DNA from: Flaccisagitta enflata
Lineage: Eukaryota; Chaetognatha; Sagittoidea; Aphragmophora
Assembly (NCBI GenBank): GCA_965153355.1
Contig: OZ231127.1
Coordinates: 54,622,001-54,686,000, forward strand
Direction: 5' to 3'
Length of the DNA stretch: 64,000 nucleotides
In this document: piece by piece, positions 54,014 through 64,000 of the stretch
Layout of the letters: every line of letters starts with the position of its first letter
Numbering within the stretch: the stretch's first letter is position 1
Notes under the pieces: model-generated
Database searches by the model: none
The model's input: the letters and a program-made list of their open reading frames with translations, nothing else
What the model was told of the DNA's origin: nothing
Made by a program: the position numbers and the translations under genes

Positions 54014-54932
54014 TAGTCCGCCAGCGAATTTGGGTGCGTTCAGCAACGGGGAATGAACGCCTGTTCAGCAACAATGCCATAGAGGTGTTGATGAACACAA
54101 TGAAAGAGACCTTTGGCAAACGATTTTGTTCAGAGAGAGCCATAAAAAGCGCGTTCATGAACGGCTAAAAAATCCATTCCACCAATAATTTTGTTGGTGG
54201 AGTGGAAATTAACTCCACTTATGACAAAATATCTTCATACCCAATGTGTATCATCTTCAGTCTTCACTGTAACATTCATCTACTCAATGAACAAAACTGT
54301 TCATCAAAAGGTAAAATTTGGTATTTCATAAACAGCCAGATAAGCATCATTTATGGTTTAGAAATTATGAAGATATTGTAAAGTCCAATCCATTTATGGC
54401 AAAAATATCTCTTTCATATGTGCCCATAAAAGGTTCACTCATTCACTGGATTTTTTATCCACTCAATGAAATTTTGCTGTTCATGAACAGCCAAAAAGCA
54501 ATATTGATGAACATAGTCCCAAGATCACTTCATCTGTAACAAAATATCTTTTAACCCAGCCATTCATGCAGAGTCAAAAAAGTCTCCTTTATGAATTTTT
54601 TTGTTAGATTACACTAGATGCTCAAAACTGTTTATAAAAAAAAAAAAAAAATTTTGTTCTTTAACAGCCAGATGAGCATTCTTCATGAACAGGTAAAAAA
54701 CCCACTCCACCAACAAAACCATTGGTGGAGTGCTTTTTTTTACCTGTTCAGCAACGGCTTTTTTTACCCCTCAATGAATGGTCGTTCATGAACATGTCTT
54801 TTTGGGCCCTCCATGAACAAAATCGTTTGTCAAGAGCCACTTTTTAGTCGTTCATGAACAACTCTATGGAATTGTTCAGCAACATGCGTTCATTCCCCGT
54901 CGATGAACACCCCCAAATTCGCTGGCGGACTA
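54014..54932. mobile_element. M: foldback element inserted in the hexamer minisatellite
   Basis: The ends TAGTCCGCCAGCGAATTTGG and CCAAATTCGCTGGCGGACTA are perfect inverted repeats. Pairing extends about 200 bp into each side (54014-54210 with 54695-54932). The element is packed with GTTCATGAAC palindromes and TTGGTGGAGTG/CACTCCACCAA pairs. The bounding TA could be the target duplication. Non-coding, 919 bp. Confidence 0.85.
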
Positions 54933-55535
54933 TCTCGGAAATGGAGGTGTAAGTGGAAATGGAAGAAGTGGAAGTGAAACCAGAAGGGGAATTGGAAGTA
55001 GAAGCTGAAATGGAAATGGAGGTGGAAGTAAAAATGGAAGCACTTGTGGCAGTGGAAGCAGAAGTGAAGTTGGAACAAGAAGTGAAAATGGAGGAGGAAC
55101 TGGAAGCAGGCACAAGTGGAAGTAAAAGCAAAAGTGAAAATTGAAGCTGTGATGGACAGATCTGAAAGTGTAGGAGGAAGTGAAAATGGAGGCGGAATCA
55201 AAAGCAGGAGGAAGTGGAATTGGACGCAGATGTGGAATGGTAGTGGAAGTGCAAGTGCAAGTGCAAGTAGAGGCGGAAGTGAAAGTGGAAAAGGAGGCAA
55301 AAGTGGAAGTGGAAGTGGAGGCAGAAGTGCAAGTGAACATGGAAGCGGTAGAGGATGAGGAATTGAAACTGACACAAGGAAGCGTAACAGGGAAGCGATA
55401 CAAATGCAGAATTGTAAAAGGTAAGTTTAAAGGGATGCAAGATATCAGAATAAAAGGTGGAAACAGAAGGGTAGAAGTGGAAGACGAAGCAGAAGCAAAA
55501 GATGGAAATGGAAGAGGAAGCAAGAGAATAAAAAG
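54933..55535. repeat. Hexamer-based purine minisatellite, right block
   Basis: GGAAGTGGAAAT/GGAGGCGGAAGT words continue the array interrupted by M. Mildly open purine reading frames here (Glu/Val/Ser-Gly-rich) are composition artefacts. Confidence 0.88.
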
Positions 55536-56739
55536 GAAGCTTAACGACATATTTTGTACCATATTCTGTCGCTTCATTGCGCGTGCTATCCATGAATGTA
55601 CAAGATGAATTTGCCGGACTGGAACGTTTTCTTGTATTCATATGGAAATGTCATAACTTGATGGTTCAATATATGACAGGTGAAACAATATCCCTCGCTA
55701 CACCCACGCTGAAAATTTAGAAAGAGGGCCTTGTGAGCCCTTCCTGACTACGCGCATGACTACTAGTTTTCAATCTAGCAAAACTAACTTAGCAAATAAA
55801 GGAGCTTTGATTAGGATCAAAAATGAACAGCAAAAAACAAGGCGTTTCAAATTGCAATATGTTGGCATTGGAGATAGTTTTGGCCGGTGGTTTCCATGGC
55901 ATTCTGAGCCTCAACTTTTTTGGTAAACATAGCTCTTCCATGAGTTTTTAAGAAAACTATACATAGAAAAGTCTGCCGAAAAAATAAAGAAAAAGAGCGC
56001 AAAAAGAGCTTACCGAGGAAACCGTCAACAATTATTTTCTGTCTTTTCTTCTGCTTGAAAATTAAAAAAATGCTTGACCTAAAAAATTGTGGAAGTGAAG
56101 GGTATTACCCTAATCCTAAGCTCTTGCAGTGAAACAAGTTTTTGCTGATGGGTATGACCAATGAAGGAAACCCGGTTGCAGTCACAATTTTTAGATTTAT
56201 GTAAATGTCAAAGATAAACATAAAATAAAACTACAACAGAAGAATAGGATAATACAGTTCTTTGACTGATATTGTCTTTGTGTTTTCCGTACATCTATCG
56301 ATATAGGAATCTTTCGCGCCACGGATATGGAATTTTATGAGTCTTTGGGCAGCATAGATGAAAATAAATGGATAGCGAGAGTTGCAGAGGATAAGCGATA
56401 ACAGTGGGTGTATTATGGTAACAAACGTAGATGGACTTCGGAGTAGCTGTAATGCTTTTTTGGTTATTTTTCCTTTGAAACTTAGGAAAAAAAGAAAAGA
56501 AAGAGGAGGTGAGGTGGTAAGTGGAGAGACGGCGGTGGGTGTAGGTGTGAGGAAAGCTCTGCCTTCTCCGATTTTCTACCTCATTCAGCACCAGAAATGG
56601 TAACATCCTTCACTTCATTTTCACTCAATGAATTCACGGTTCCTCTCTATCTCTGTCCCTTAATTTTCTATATTTTTCTCTGTCTGTCTCTCTGTTCGCC
56701 CTCTTATTGTACCATTGTTTCTCTATTCCTTCCCATCTT
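55536..56739. other. 1.2-kb quiet stretch
   Basis: AT-rich unique-looking sequence with stops in every frame. Confidence 0.6.
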
Positions 56740-56868
56740 TTTTTTCTCATTCTTCTTCTTCCTCTTTTTCTTTTTACTTCATCTTCTCCTACTTCATCTT
56801 CTTCTTCTTCTTCTTCTTCTTCTTCTTCTTCTTCTTCTTCTTCTTCTTCTTCTTCTTCTTCTTCTTCT

Positions 56869-56919
<51 letters not shown>
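56740..56919. repeat. (TTC)n - (TC)n array
   Basis: TTC about 56790-56872, then about 23 TC units. Confidence 0.98.
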
Positions 56920-56921
<2 letters not shown>

Positions 56922-57317
56922 TTCCAATATTTTGTCTATTCCCATTCTTCTCCTCCTTCTCTCTCACCGGCCTCGGTATGTATGCGCGAGTGACGGTAGA
57001 GGGTGGGTTTCAATTTTGGCTAGTTTCACATTTCCATATTTTCGTTGGAATGGGTGAAAAACACGTTCTGCCATCGTCGAAACGAAATGAGGCGTCCAAC
57101 ATTGCTGAGGCAAAAGGCATAAAAAAAAGTTCTTTTCTCCTGCTCCACACACAAATATATATTATTTTCCTCTTTTTACTCATCGTTTTTCTCTCTGTCT
57201 CTTCGCCTACGTTTCTTTTTTCACTCTGCTTCTTTTTGTCTATCTCTTATTTTCTATACATAAAGACTCTCTGTTTCTGTTATTCACCGCCCCTCTCTCG
57301 TAACTGACCTTCTGTCC

Positions 57318-57319
<2 letters not shown>
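56920..57319. other. No recognisable feature
   Basis: Pyrimidine-leaning unique sequence. Confidence 0.6.

Positions 57320-57404
<85 letters not shown>
57320..57404. repeat. (TC)n microsatellite
   Basis: About 42 units. Confidence 0.98.
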
Positions 57405-57898
<494 letters not shown>

Positions 57899-58103
57899 GC
57901 TGTCAGACAAAAAGACAGACGGATTAAGAAAAAAAACCAAACGACACATACAGACGGACAGAAAAGCAGACAGACAGAGATACGGACAGAGAAAAAGAGA
58001 AAGATTTTTATGGTGGCCGCAACACTATAACAGGCAGTCGCATCTTGAAAGCGAGTTCAGCAAACGTGGCACAAGAGAAAGAAGAAAGGCAACCAGAAAA
58101 TCA

Positions 58104-58412
58104 ACAAGGCCAACATCTATAAGTCGCGTGCAAGAATTAGAAAAAAAACTTTGTTTTTAATCTTTTCAACATCTTTTGACCTTTTTTTAACTATTTCTAC
58201 TCTTTTTCAACCATTTCTAAACCATTTCACACCCAGTGTTTTATCAAATTTGACTTTTTCTTATCTTTCTAAAACAATATTTAACATTTCCTAACACTTT
58301 TTAACATTTATAACGCTTTTTAACATAAAAGGCCAAGTGTGACTGATGGAACGACCAACAGACCGACAGACACTGCAGGTTTAGAAGTCACGCCGCACGC
58401 GACTAAAAAAAA
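58104..58412 (-). mobile_element. A-family element with expanded core
   Basis: On the minus strand TTTTTTTTAGTCGCGTGCGG begins it. A GTCTGTCGGTCTGTTGGTCG tract, a core containing degenerate GTTAAAAAG repeats, the distal arm GCACGCGACTTA and a decayed tail ending GGCCTTGTTGA follow. Confidence 0.7.
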
Positions 58413-59361
58413 GGATGAGTAGCAGGATAGTTACGCATATCAATGGGAATGGGGGGTCATGGGTATGGGGAGTGATTTGGCCTAAGGTGGTGGGGGTTTG
58501 ATGCATTCTAGTGGAAGGCTGTATTTTTGAAAACCAAGATAGTTCAAAAGTATAAATTGACAAAGTCTCGTAAAAATGTGAGTGAGAGAAAGTGACTCAA
58601 AGTTCAATGAAAAAGAAGAGGTGGATTGCGGTGATGAATAAAGGTGGCCGGTTGGGTGGCTGACGGGGTAGAATATAGGAGTAAGGGTTAGAATGAATTA
58701 GAATGAGAAAGCCGAGGTGCATAGAAGGATAAACGAAAGAAAGAGGTAACTGGCGTGAAAAAAAGGGTAAACAGAAGAAAGAGATAACTGGCGTGAAAAT
58801 AGGGGTAAACAGAAGAGAGAGATAGCTGGCGTGAAAAGAGGGGTAAACAGAAGAGAGAGATAGCTGGGGTCGGCCATTTCCGGTCACCCTCTGCCTGGTT
58901 TTTGATGGAAAAGGCAGAAGGGGGGAAAAAGGGTCAAACTCACTCCGCGCTAAAATGAGGCCAAGATTGCAGATGGTGGAACTTTCAGTCGAGGAAGAAA
59001 AAACTTTCCCTTTTCTTTGCTCATCTCTTCTTTTTGCTTTTTATGTGTTTTTTTTTCTTTTGTCCTTTTCTCTGTTTTTTTTTTTTTTACGATTTCTTTT
59101 TCTTTTTTATTTCTTTCAAGTGTTTTTCTTTCTTTCTTACATGTATCTACCCATCCTCCTTTCTTCCTTATCTTTACACTTATCTCCCTCCTTCTTCCTT
59201 CCCTCCTTCCTTCCTTCTATCTTCGCTTCCTTAATTTGCCCTTTCTACTTTCCTCCTTCTCATCATTCGTCAGTTCCACCCTTACATTACTTTATTTCAT
59301 GTAAGTTAAATGCGGAAGTGGATTAACATCGAACCTGGCCAGAGCGAACCAGCTACTAAGA
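58413..59361. other. No gene seen; includes a ~38-bp tandem repeat
   Basis: 58735-58867 has three to four copies of a unit with GGGTAAACAGAAGA and GATAACTGGCGTGAAAA. The rest is unique-looking, pyrimidine-rich at 59000-59300. Confidence 0.6.
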
Positions 59362-59531
59362 CATACCCGCCTGTGAGGCATAGAATTTGAAGTCATTGTA
59401 ATATTTTTTGTGGTTATTTCTTTTTTTTTTTTTTTTTTTTTTGCAATAACGAGGCTTCACTCAAAGGCATGATATTTCTTAGTTCCTTGACATGCGCTCT
59501 AATGAAGTCAAACTGTACTCTAATTCTGTTT
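59362..59531 (+). repeat. P-family dispersed repeat, copy 2
   Basis: Blocks CATACCCGCCTGTGAGGCAT, GCAATAACGAGGCTTCACTC, TTGACATGCGCTCTAATGAA and CTGTACTC match 24752-24902 in order. A ~23-bp T-run is internal. Confidence 0.5.
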
Positions 59532-60190
59532 TGGACAGAGTCGCCTATGCAATAAGTTTCCTGCCCATCTCAAACACCCGGATTTGTGCTCCGAACCATT
59601 CTGCCCGTCCTTTTCCGTCCTATGGCCATTAACACGTTAGATGAGGTCAAGGAAGAGAAAACGACCGAAATTTTTGTTGTTTTTTCGCCCTCGAAGCGTC
59701 AATTCGAATTTTTCCTCGTTTGCGGACGACAGTTATGTTTTGTTTATCAACGCTCAAGGAAACAATATACACAACGGTGAAAATAGACTTCGACAAACAT
59801 TTCTGTTTCTCCCATCTTCATTCACTTCTATTTTTCGCTGCGAGTAACCGAGTTTCCATGTATCCGAGTCATTTGTTCCGTAGATAAACGACTAAGTTTT
59901 GACGAGCAAAAGCTTTTTAGATGCGCACGCCCTCTTTATATAGCTTTATATGACATTAGATTTAAAGTTGCGCATAAGCTATGTATCGGTTTGTTATGTT
60001 CTGTCAGTCGTTACTAGACTGCGTTTTGGAATGAATGATTCTTCATTGCGCGCGCGCATATCTTGTTAGTCTTTGTGTTGGTCCGTCAATCACTTTAATG
60101 CGCAACTTAGCTCAGTCCCTTGACAAATGTCATAATGCAGTTCAACTGTAATTGAATTCCATTTCGAAACGATGAGAAAAAATATACTTC
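59532..60190. other. No gene seen
   Basis: TTTTTAGATGCGCACGCC near 59916 and GTTGGTCCGTCAATCAC near 60077 look like decayed B-type pieces. Otherwise unique-looking. Confidence 0.5.
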
Positions 60191-60395
60191 TGGCTATAAC
60201 AACGCCACCCCAGTCGCGTGCGGGTAGGCAGGGGGCATTTTTGAAGTCACTTGATTATTTGGGCAGGAGCCATAAGGCCAAAGGCCGCAAAAAGAAAAAC
60301 AATAAAAGTAAAGTGTGATGGACGGACCAATGGGGAGAACGACGGACCGACAAAAGGGGTGGGGGGTGTAGAGTCGCGTAGAACGGGACTAAAAA
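60191..60395 (-). mobile_element. A-family element, complete
   Basis: On the minus strand TTTTTAGTCCCGTTCTACGC starts it. A GTCGGTCCGTCG tract, CTTATGGCTCCTGCCCAAAT and the distal arm GCACGCGACTGGG follow. The tail is decayed. Confidence 0.8.
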
Positions 60396-60396
60396 C

Positions 60397-60533
60397 AGCA
60401 AGGCCAAGTGCAAGTGGGCCAACGGGTGCGCTGGTTGAATCATCACACATTTGTGTGCCTCACCATGACCGATCAACCAACTGACCAACTGACGAACGAA
60501 TATAACATGAGCTGCATTGACGCAACTAAAAAC
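60397..60533 (-). mobile_element. B-like element abutting the previous copy
   Basis: On the minus strand TTTTTAGTTGCGTCAATGCA starts it, then a GTTGGTTGATCGGTC tract, ending with CACTTGGCCTTGCTG directly at the T-run of the neighbouring A element. Confidence 0.65.
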
Positions 60534-60688
60534 TTCGAAAAAGTCGACACTATGCAAATGCTGTGAAAGTCCTTTACGATATCAAGTTGAGATGATATTT
60601 CACTCTCTCGCGTCTAGACGAAACCTGATAGACGTTATCAATAAATCATCTCACAGGCAAATCCCACTCTTGACTTCAAGGCCGATCG

Positions 60689-60692
<4 letters not shown>

Positions 60693-60740
<48 letters not shown>
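60693..60740. repeat. (TC)n microsatellite
   Basis: About 24 units. Confidence 0.97.
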
Positions 60741-60741
<1 letters not shown>

Positions 60742-60956
60742 ATTGCCAAAATTCAGTGTTGTATAACCATGCTTTGATTACAACTTTATCCAAAATTTAT
60801 TAGAAAATTTAAAAGCGTAATAGTCACATTTGTTAGTCTTGCATGCGATGGAGGACAATGAGGATAAACTAAGTAATCCAAAACCTTTTCCCTAAATCTC
60901 GATTGAATCGATGGAACAGTGGTCGGGAACCAGAAATCAATTTATACGTAATGCTA

Positions 60957-60973
60957 AAGAAAGAAAGAAAAAA

Positions 60974-61037
<64 letters not shown>

Positions 61038-61136
61038 CAGAAAGAAACAACAAAAACAGAAACAAAAGAAGAAATCAAAAAAGAAAGAAAGAAAGAACAA
61101 AAACAGGAACAAAAACAGAAACAAAAGAAGAAAACA

Positions 61137-61220
<84 letters not shown>

Positions 61221-61225
61221 CAAAT
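60957..61225. repeat. (GAAA)n array with a central GAAACAAAA block
   Basis: Two GAAA blocks separated by a duplicated AACAAAAGAAGAAA segment (about 61045-61135). Confidence 0.97.
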
Positions 61226-61546
61226 AAAAAAAAATATTAAGAAGAAAAGTAAGTAAGAATGCTAAAAAGAAAGATTTAAAGAAAAAAAAAAGGATCGGGT
61301 TTCAAAAACGGAAAAGAAAAAAAAAAAAAAAAAAAAACACGCGAGGCGATCCCATTTCAATTTGAAGGTGGCAATGTTGATGAAGTCTGTTGGGAGTAAC
61401 AAGGTGCCCCGCCTCTCGAGGCCCTTCAAGGGTCAAATGAGTCAACATCAAAGAAAGTTAATCGAGAAGCGTCGAGGTGGCAAAAAACGAAAGAAAAAAA
61501 AAGGGACGAACGTCACAACTTGGAAACGCGTGATGGGTCAGCAGGT

Positions 61547-61549
<3 letters not shown>
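61226..61549. other. No gene seen
   Basis: A-rich, including a ~20-bp poly(A) run at 61318-61337. Confidence 0.55.

Positions 61550-61612
<63 letters not shown>
61550..61612. repeat. (TC)n microsatellite
   Basis: About 31 units. Confidence 0.97.
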
Positions 61613-61615
<3 letters not shown>

Positions 61616-62366
61616 ATGTCATTCAAAGCATTGCCCTTAATTTCTTTTAAGAAGTAGCAAGGCAGTTTCTCGATTCACTATCACGAATGATTTTCATTTG
61701 AATAGTACAATTGGTACTTTATTTTATACAAGATTACAGCGATTTCAAATATCTTAACATCTGTTTCATTTCCGTTGATACTACAGCGCTAAGAATGTCA
61801 TGTTACCAGGCCAATGAGTAGCGTGCTTTTCATGGTTTTACATCAAGTGTTGCAGTATCAATGATTGTGAAAAGAGTGTTTGTGCGATTATTGGAATTAG
61901 CATGCTATATCAAAATGAACTATGAGTAAGCCAAATTGCTCGAAAATTTAGACTACTTTCCACCAATACATGTATGTGAACCCAAAACTGATGTTTTGCT
62001 TCTTGAAAATTCAATGAGAAATCAATAATTTATATTCTTATTGATCAATAAACTTGACTATGATTACCAATTTACAGGTAAGTTTCCCATGGACAAAGGA
62101 CATTCTGAAAATGCAGTTGTTTTAGTTTTTTGACAGTTTGCAAAAATAAATGAATAATAAATTCGCGACAACAAAAAGAATCAAGGAGAAGAAGGTTCAG
62201 TCACGTGAACGATGCGTGAGGTCGTCAGGGTCACGTGAGTATCACGTGAGGGTCAAATTGCACCACGTTGGCAAAATTTCATTGTTCTCCGGTGAACCTT
62301 ACGCGTGCTCAGAGCTGAATTCAAATTCCAAGCAGAGTGTAATCAGGCTGGGCTCAGAGCACGTGA

Positions 62367-62367
<1 letters not shown>
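61613..62367. other. No recognisable feature
   Basis: Unique-looking. Several TCACGTGA-type words (62200-62260) cluster at about 20-bp intervals. Confidence 0.55.

Positions 62368-62454
<87 letters not shown>
62368..62454. repeat. (GA)n microsatellite
   Basis: About 42 units with one AAAG slip. Confidence 0.98.
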
Positions 62455-62455
<1 letters not shown>

Positions 62456-62671
62456 AGGTCAGACAGACACATGGGGACAGAAGAAAGATGGAAAGAAGAC
62501 AGTTTGTCGCAAAGTGAAAATCGAGGCAGATGTTCCTCTCTTCAATCTTAGACGAAAGGATGGTGTTGGCAGAAGATAATCAACATATTCAGAGAGGGCA
62601 ATCAGTTTTGAGCCCGAATCGATTATCTCTTTAACAATCACTTTTTGCTCTCTCTCTCTCTCTCTCTCTCA

Positions 62672-63430
62672 CACCCCTTGTTTAGCCATTTTACAAAAAT
62701 GACAGCGGCACCAACCATGGATAAAACTGATAATTAGAGACGTACAAGTAAGTACATGTACATGTATTTGTACATTTTTCTCAATCACGTACATTTTTCG
62801 TCATGTATATTGTTTTAAAATTGCATGGTCTCGCTATTCATTTACCTACCCTTTCTCCACTTATACGTATTAGTGTTGCTATCTTTATACCTTTGAAAGG
62901 CATTAACTTGTTTTCGTCTTTGTTTTACACTATGAATATCGGGCTTTTGACGTAAAAGTGCAAAATTCACTTGCTGAAGAAACTTAGTCAACTTCAACCC
63001 CGATCTATTGCCTCGCAACCCTGTCTTTTTTACATGACAACTGCCTAGTGTTTACATATTATCACGCTTAAACGTTGTTATCATACCGGTTCTTCGCCCC
63101 CCCCCATCTGAGTTATTTTTGAATGAGATTTTTTTCTCCATCGACATTTTCCTTTTTCTAATGCAATATACATATAAGTCGACCCCCCAAGTTGCAGAGG
63201 ATGGTCAAACAATGGTATAATGTTCTTTTGGGCAAAACGCCCAATCGCATTAAGCCTCTGCTTTACCAAAATTCCATGCATGTGTAATCCTCTTCCTTCG
63301 CGATATTGCATTGGATACTTCGATTCTTTTCCACGAATTTTTTTCCTCATTCTTCTTTTTTTTCCTTTGATGCCCACGCGCAAGCGCACGCACACACGCG
63401 GTAAACGGTTAAAAATCTCTATCTCTCTCT
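62672..63430. other. No gene seen
   Basis: AT-rich, with palindromic GTACATGTAC words at 62752-62780. Confidence 0.55.
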
Positions 63431-64000
63431 CTATATCTCTTTTCTCACAGAGGCGGTTGGTGGCGGGCGGCGAGCGGCGGGCGGCGAGCGGCGAACGGCG
63501 CACCAGCTCCGAGTCCCAGACGCCATTTGGTTTCGCGTTCCGGTTCATTTCGACGGAACCTTTGCGGCCCTTTTATTGTCCATCATTACCTTTGGCGCTC
63601 GCAAAGAAAGCCAACGTGCGGGCAGGATTCGCCACCGCCGCCGCCGCCGCTCCAAAGCCGGTGATGCCGTTGCCTCATCCTGTCTTCTTTCTTCTTCGCG
63701 CGTAGTAGCCGCTACCACCACCACAGCAGTCATGCATCCTGCTGCCACCGTCGCCACTACCAATTCCTCCGCCACTACCACTTCCTCCACCACAACAACT
63801 ACCTCTGTCACAAGTTCACCACTTTTTCCGCCACAACGAAATTCGCCGCCACAGACACTTCTTCCGTCACGACCACTAACTCCGCCATAGCCACCTCTTT
63901 CCTGACAACCACTTCCTCTGCCATAACCAGCTCTTTCCCAACTATCACATCCTCCGCCACAACTACCTCCGCCTTCACCGCTGCCACGCACGCCTCGTTG
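63431..64000. promoter_or_regulatory. CpG-rich edge: possible promoter or first-exon region (weak)
   Basis: A GGCGGGCGGCGAGCGGC tandem block (63455-63500) is followed by about 200 bp of high-CpG sequence and a degenerate CCGCCACTACCA repeat running off the window. It is the only sizeable CpG-dense non-microsatellite stretch. No start codon, splice site or protein domain can be supported, so this is a guess from composition. Confidence 0.25.

Noticed and set aside
54953-55608. Glu/Val/Lys-rich and Gly-Ser-rich frames of 60-142 codons
   Set aside because: Products of the GGAAGN minisatellite, overlapping in several frames with no conserved flanks.
63220-63890. Open frames of 161 and 104 codons near the right edge
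   Set aside because: Composition-driven (Ser/Thr/Ala-rich), with no recognisable domain. The frames overlap each other in different registers.

Overview
The window looks like non-coding DNA from a large, repeat-rich eukaryotic genome, most likely an invertebrate animal. The signs are dozens of long uninterrupted microsatellites, tRNA-derived SINE-like repeats, TA-flanked and 8-bp-duplication-flanked DNA transposon derivatives, satellites, and no bacterial gene organisation. Species cannot be read from this. The commonest small mobile elements resemble Helentron-associated elements (DINE-1, mini-me, and the 'pearl' elements of bivalves), which would suit a mollusc or another marine invertebrate, but this is inference.

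I find no protein-coding gene I can support. Every long reading frame is a microsatellite, a minisatellite or a chance frame across a repeat. There is no rRNA or convincing functional tRNA gene, and no CRISPR array.

Layout. 1-4200: a truncated C element, three A/B elements, GA/GAA/TTTC arrays and a 0.58-kb TA-flanked foldback (2993-3569). 4200-7037: a 2.84-kb giant palindrome (D1) with a perfect 8-bp target duplication. 7300-13600: an A element among GGAA/GAAA arrays, quiet sequence, a pogo/Tigger-like MITE (11345-11511) and a 36-bp minisatellite. 13600-17130: a 50-bp satellite split by a TA-flanked element (14946-16131) that carries a second one (15477-16064), then a 400-bp TG/TTC/TC array. 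17560-31022: C and A/B elements, long GA arrays, a ~45-bp tandem repeat broken by three different elements (27857-29590), and foldback D2. 31022-39103: B elements, TTTC/TC/TTC arrays and the 3.66-kb palindrome D3, which contains three younger insertions. 39900-47400: long GA/CA/CAA/ATG arrays and the SINE cluster (41868-43815). 47400-51200: a diverged C element enclosing an 82-bp G-rich satellite, and a hAT-type MITE with an 8-bp duplication. 51600-64000: diverged A/B copies, two further foldbacks (52121-52417 and 54014-54932), more microsatellites, and a CpG-rich right edge that could be the start of a gene region.

The most interesting signal is the A/B/C element group. Copies start with TTTTT and an inverted-repeat arm, followed by a GTCC/GTCG-type tetranucleotide tract. 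A distal inverted copy of the arm and a short hairpin tail then close the element. Subfamilies change both arms together (compensatory change). Insertions into known repeats give 'empty sites' with no target duplication inside A/T runs, as expected for Helentron-type movement.
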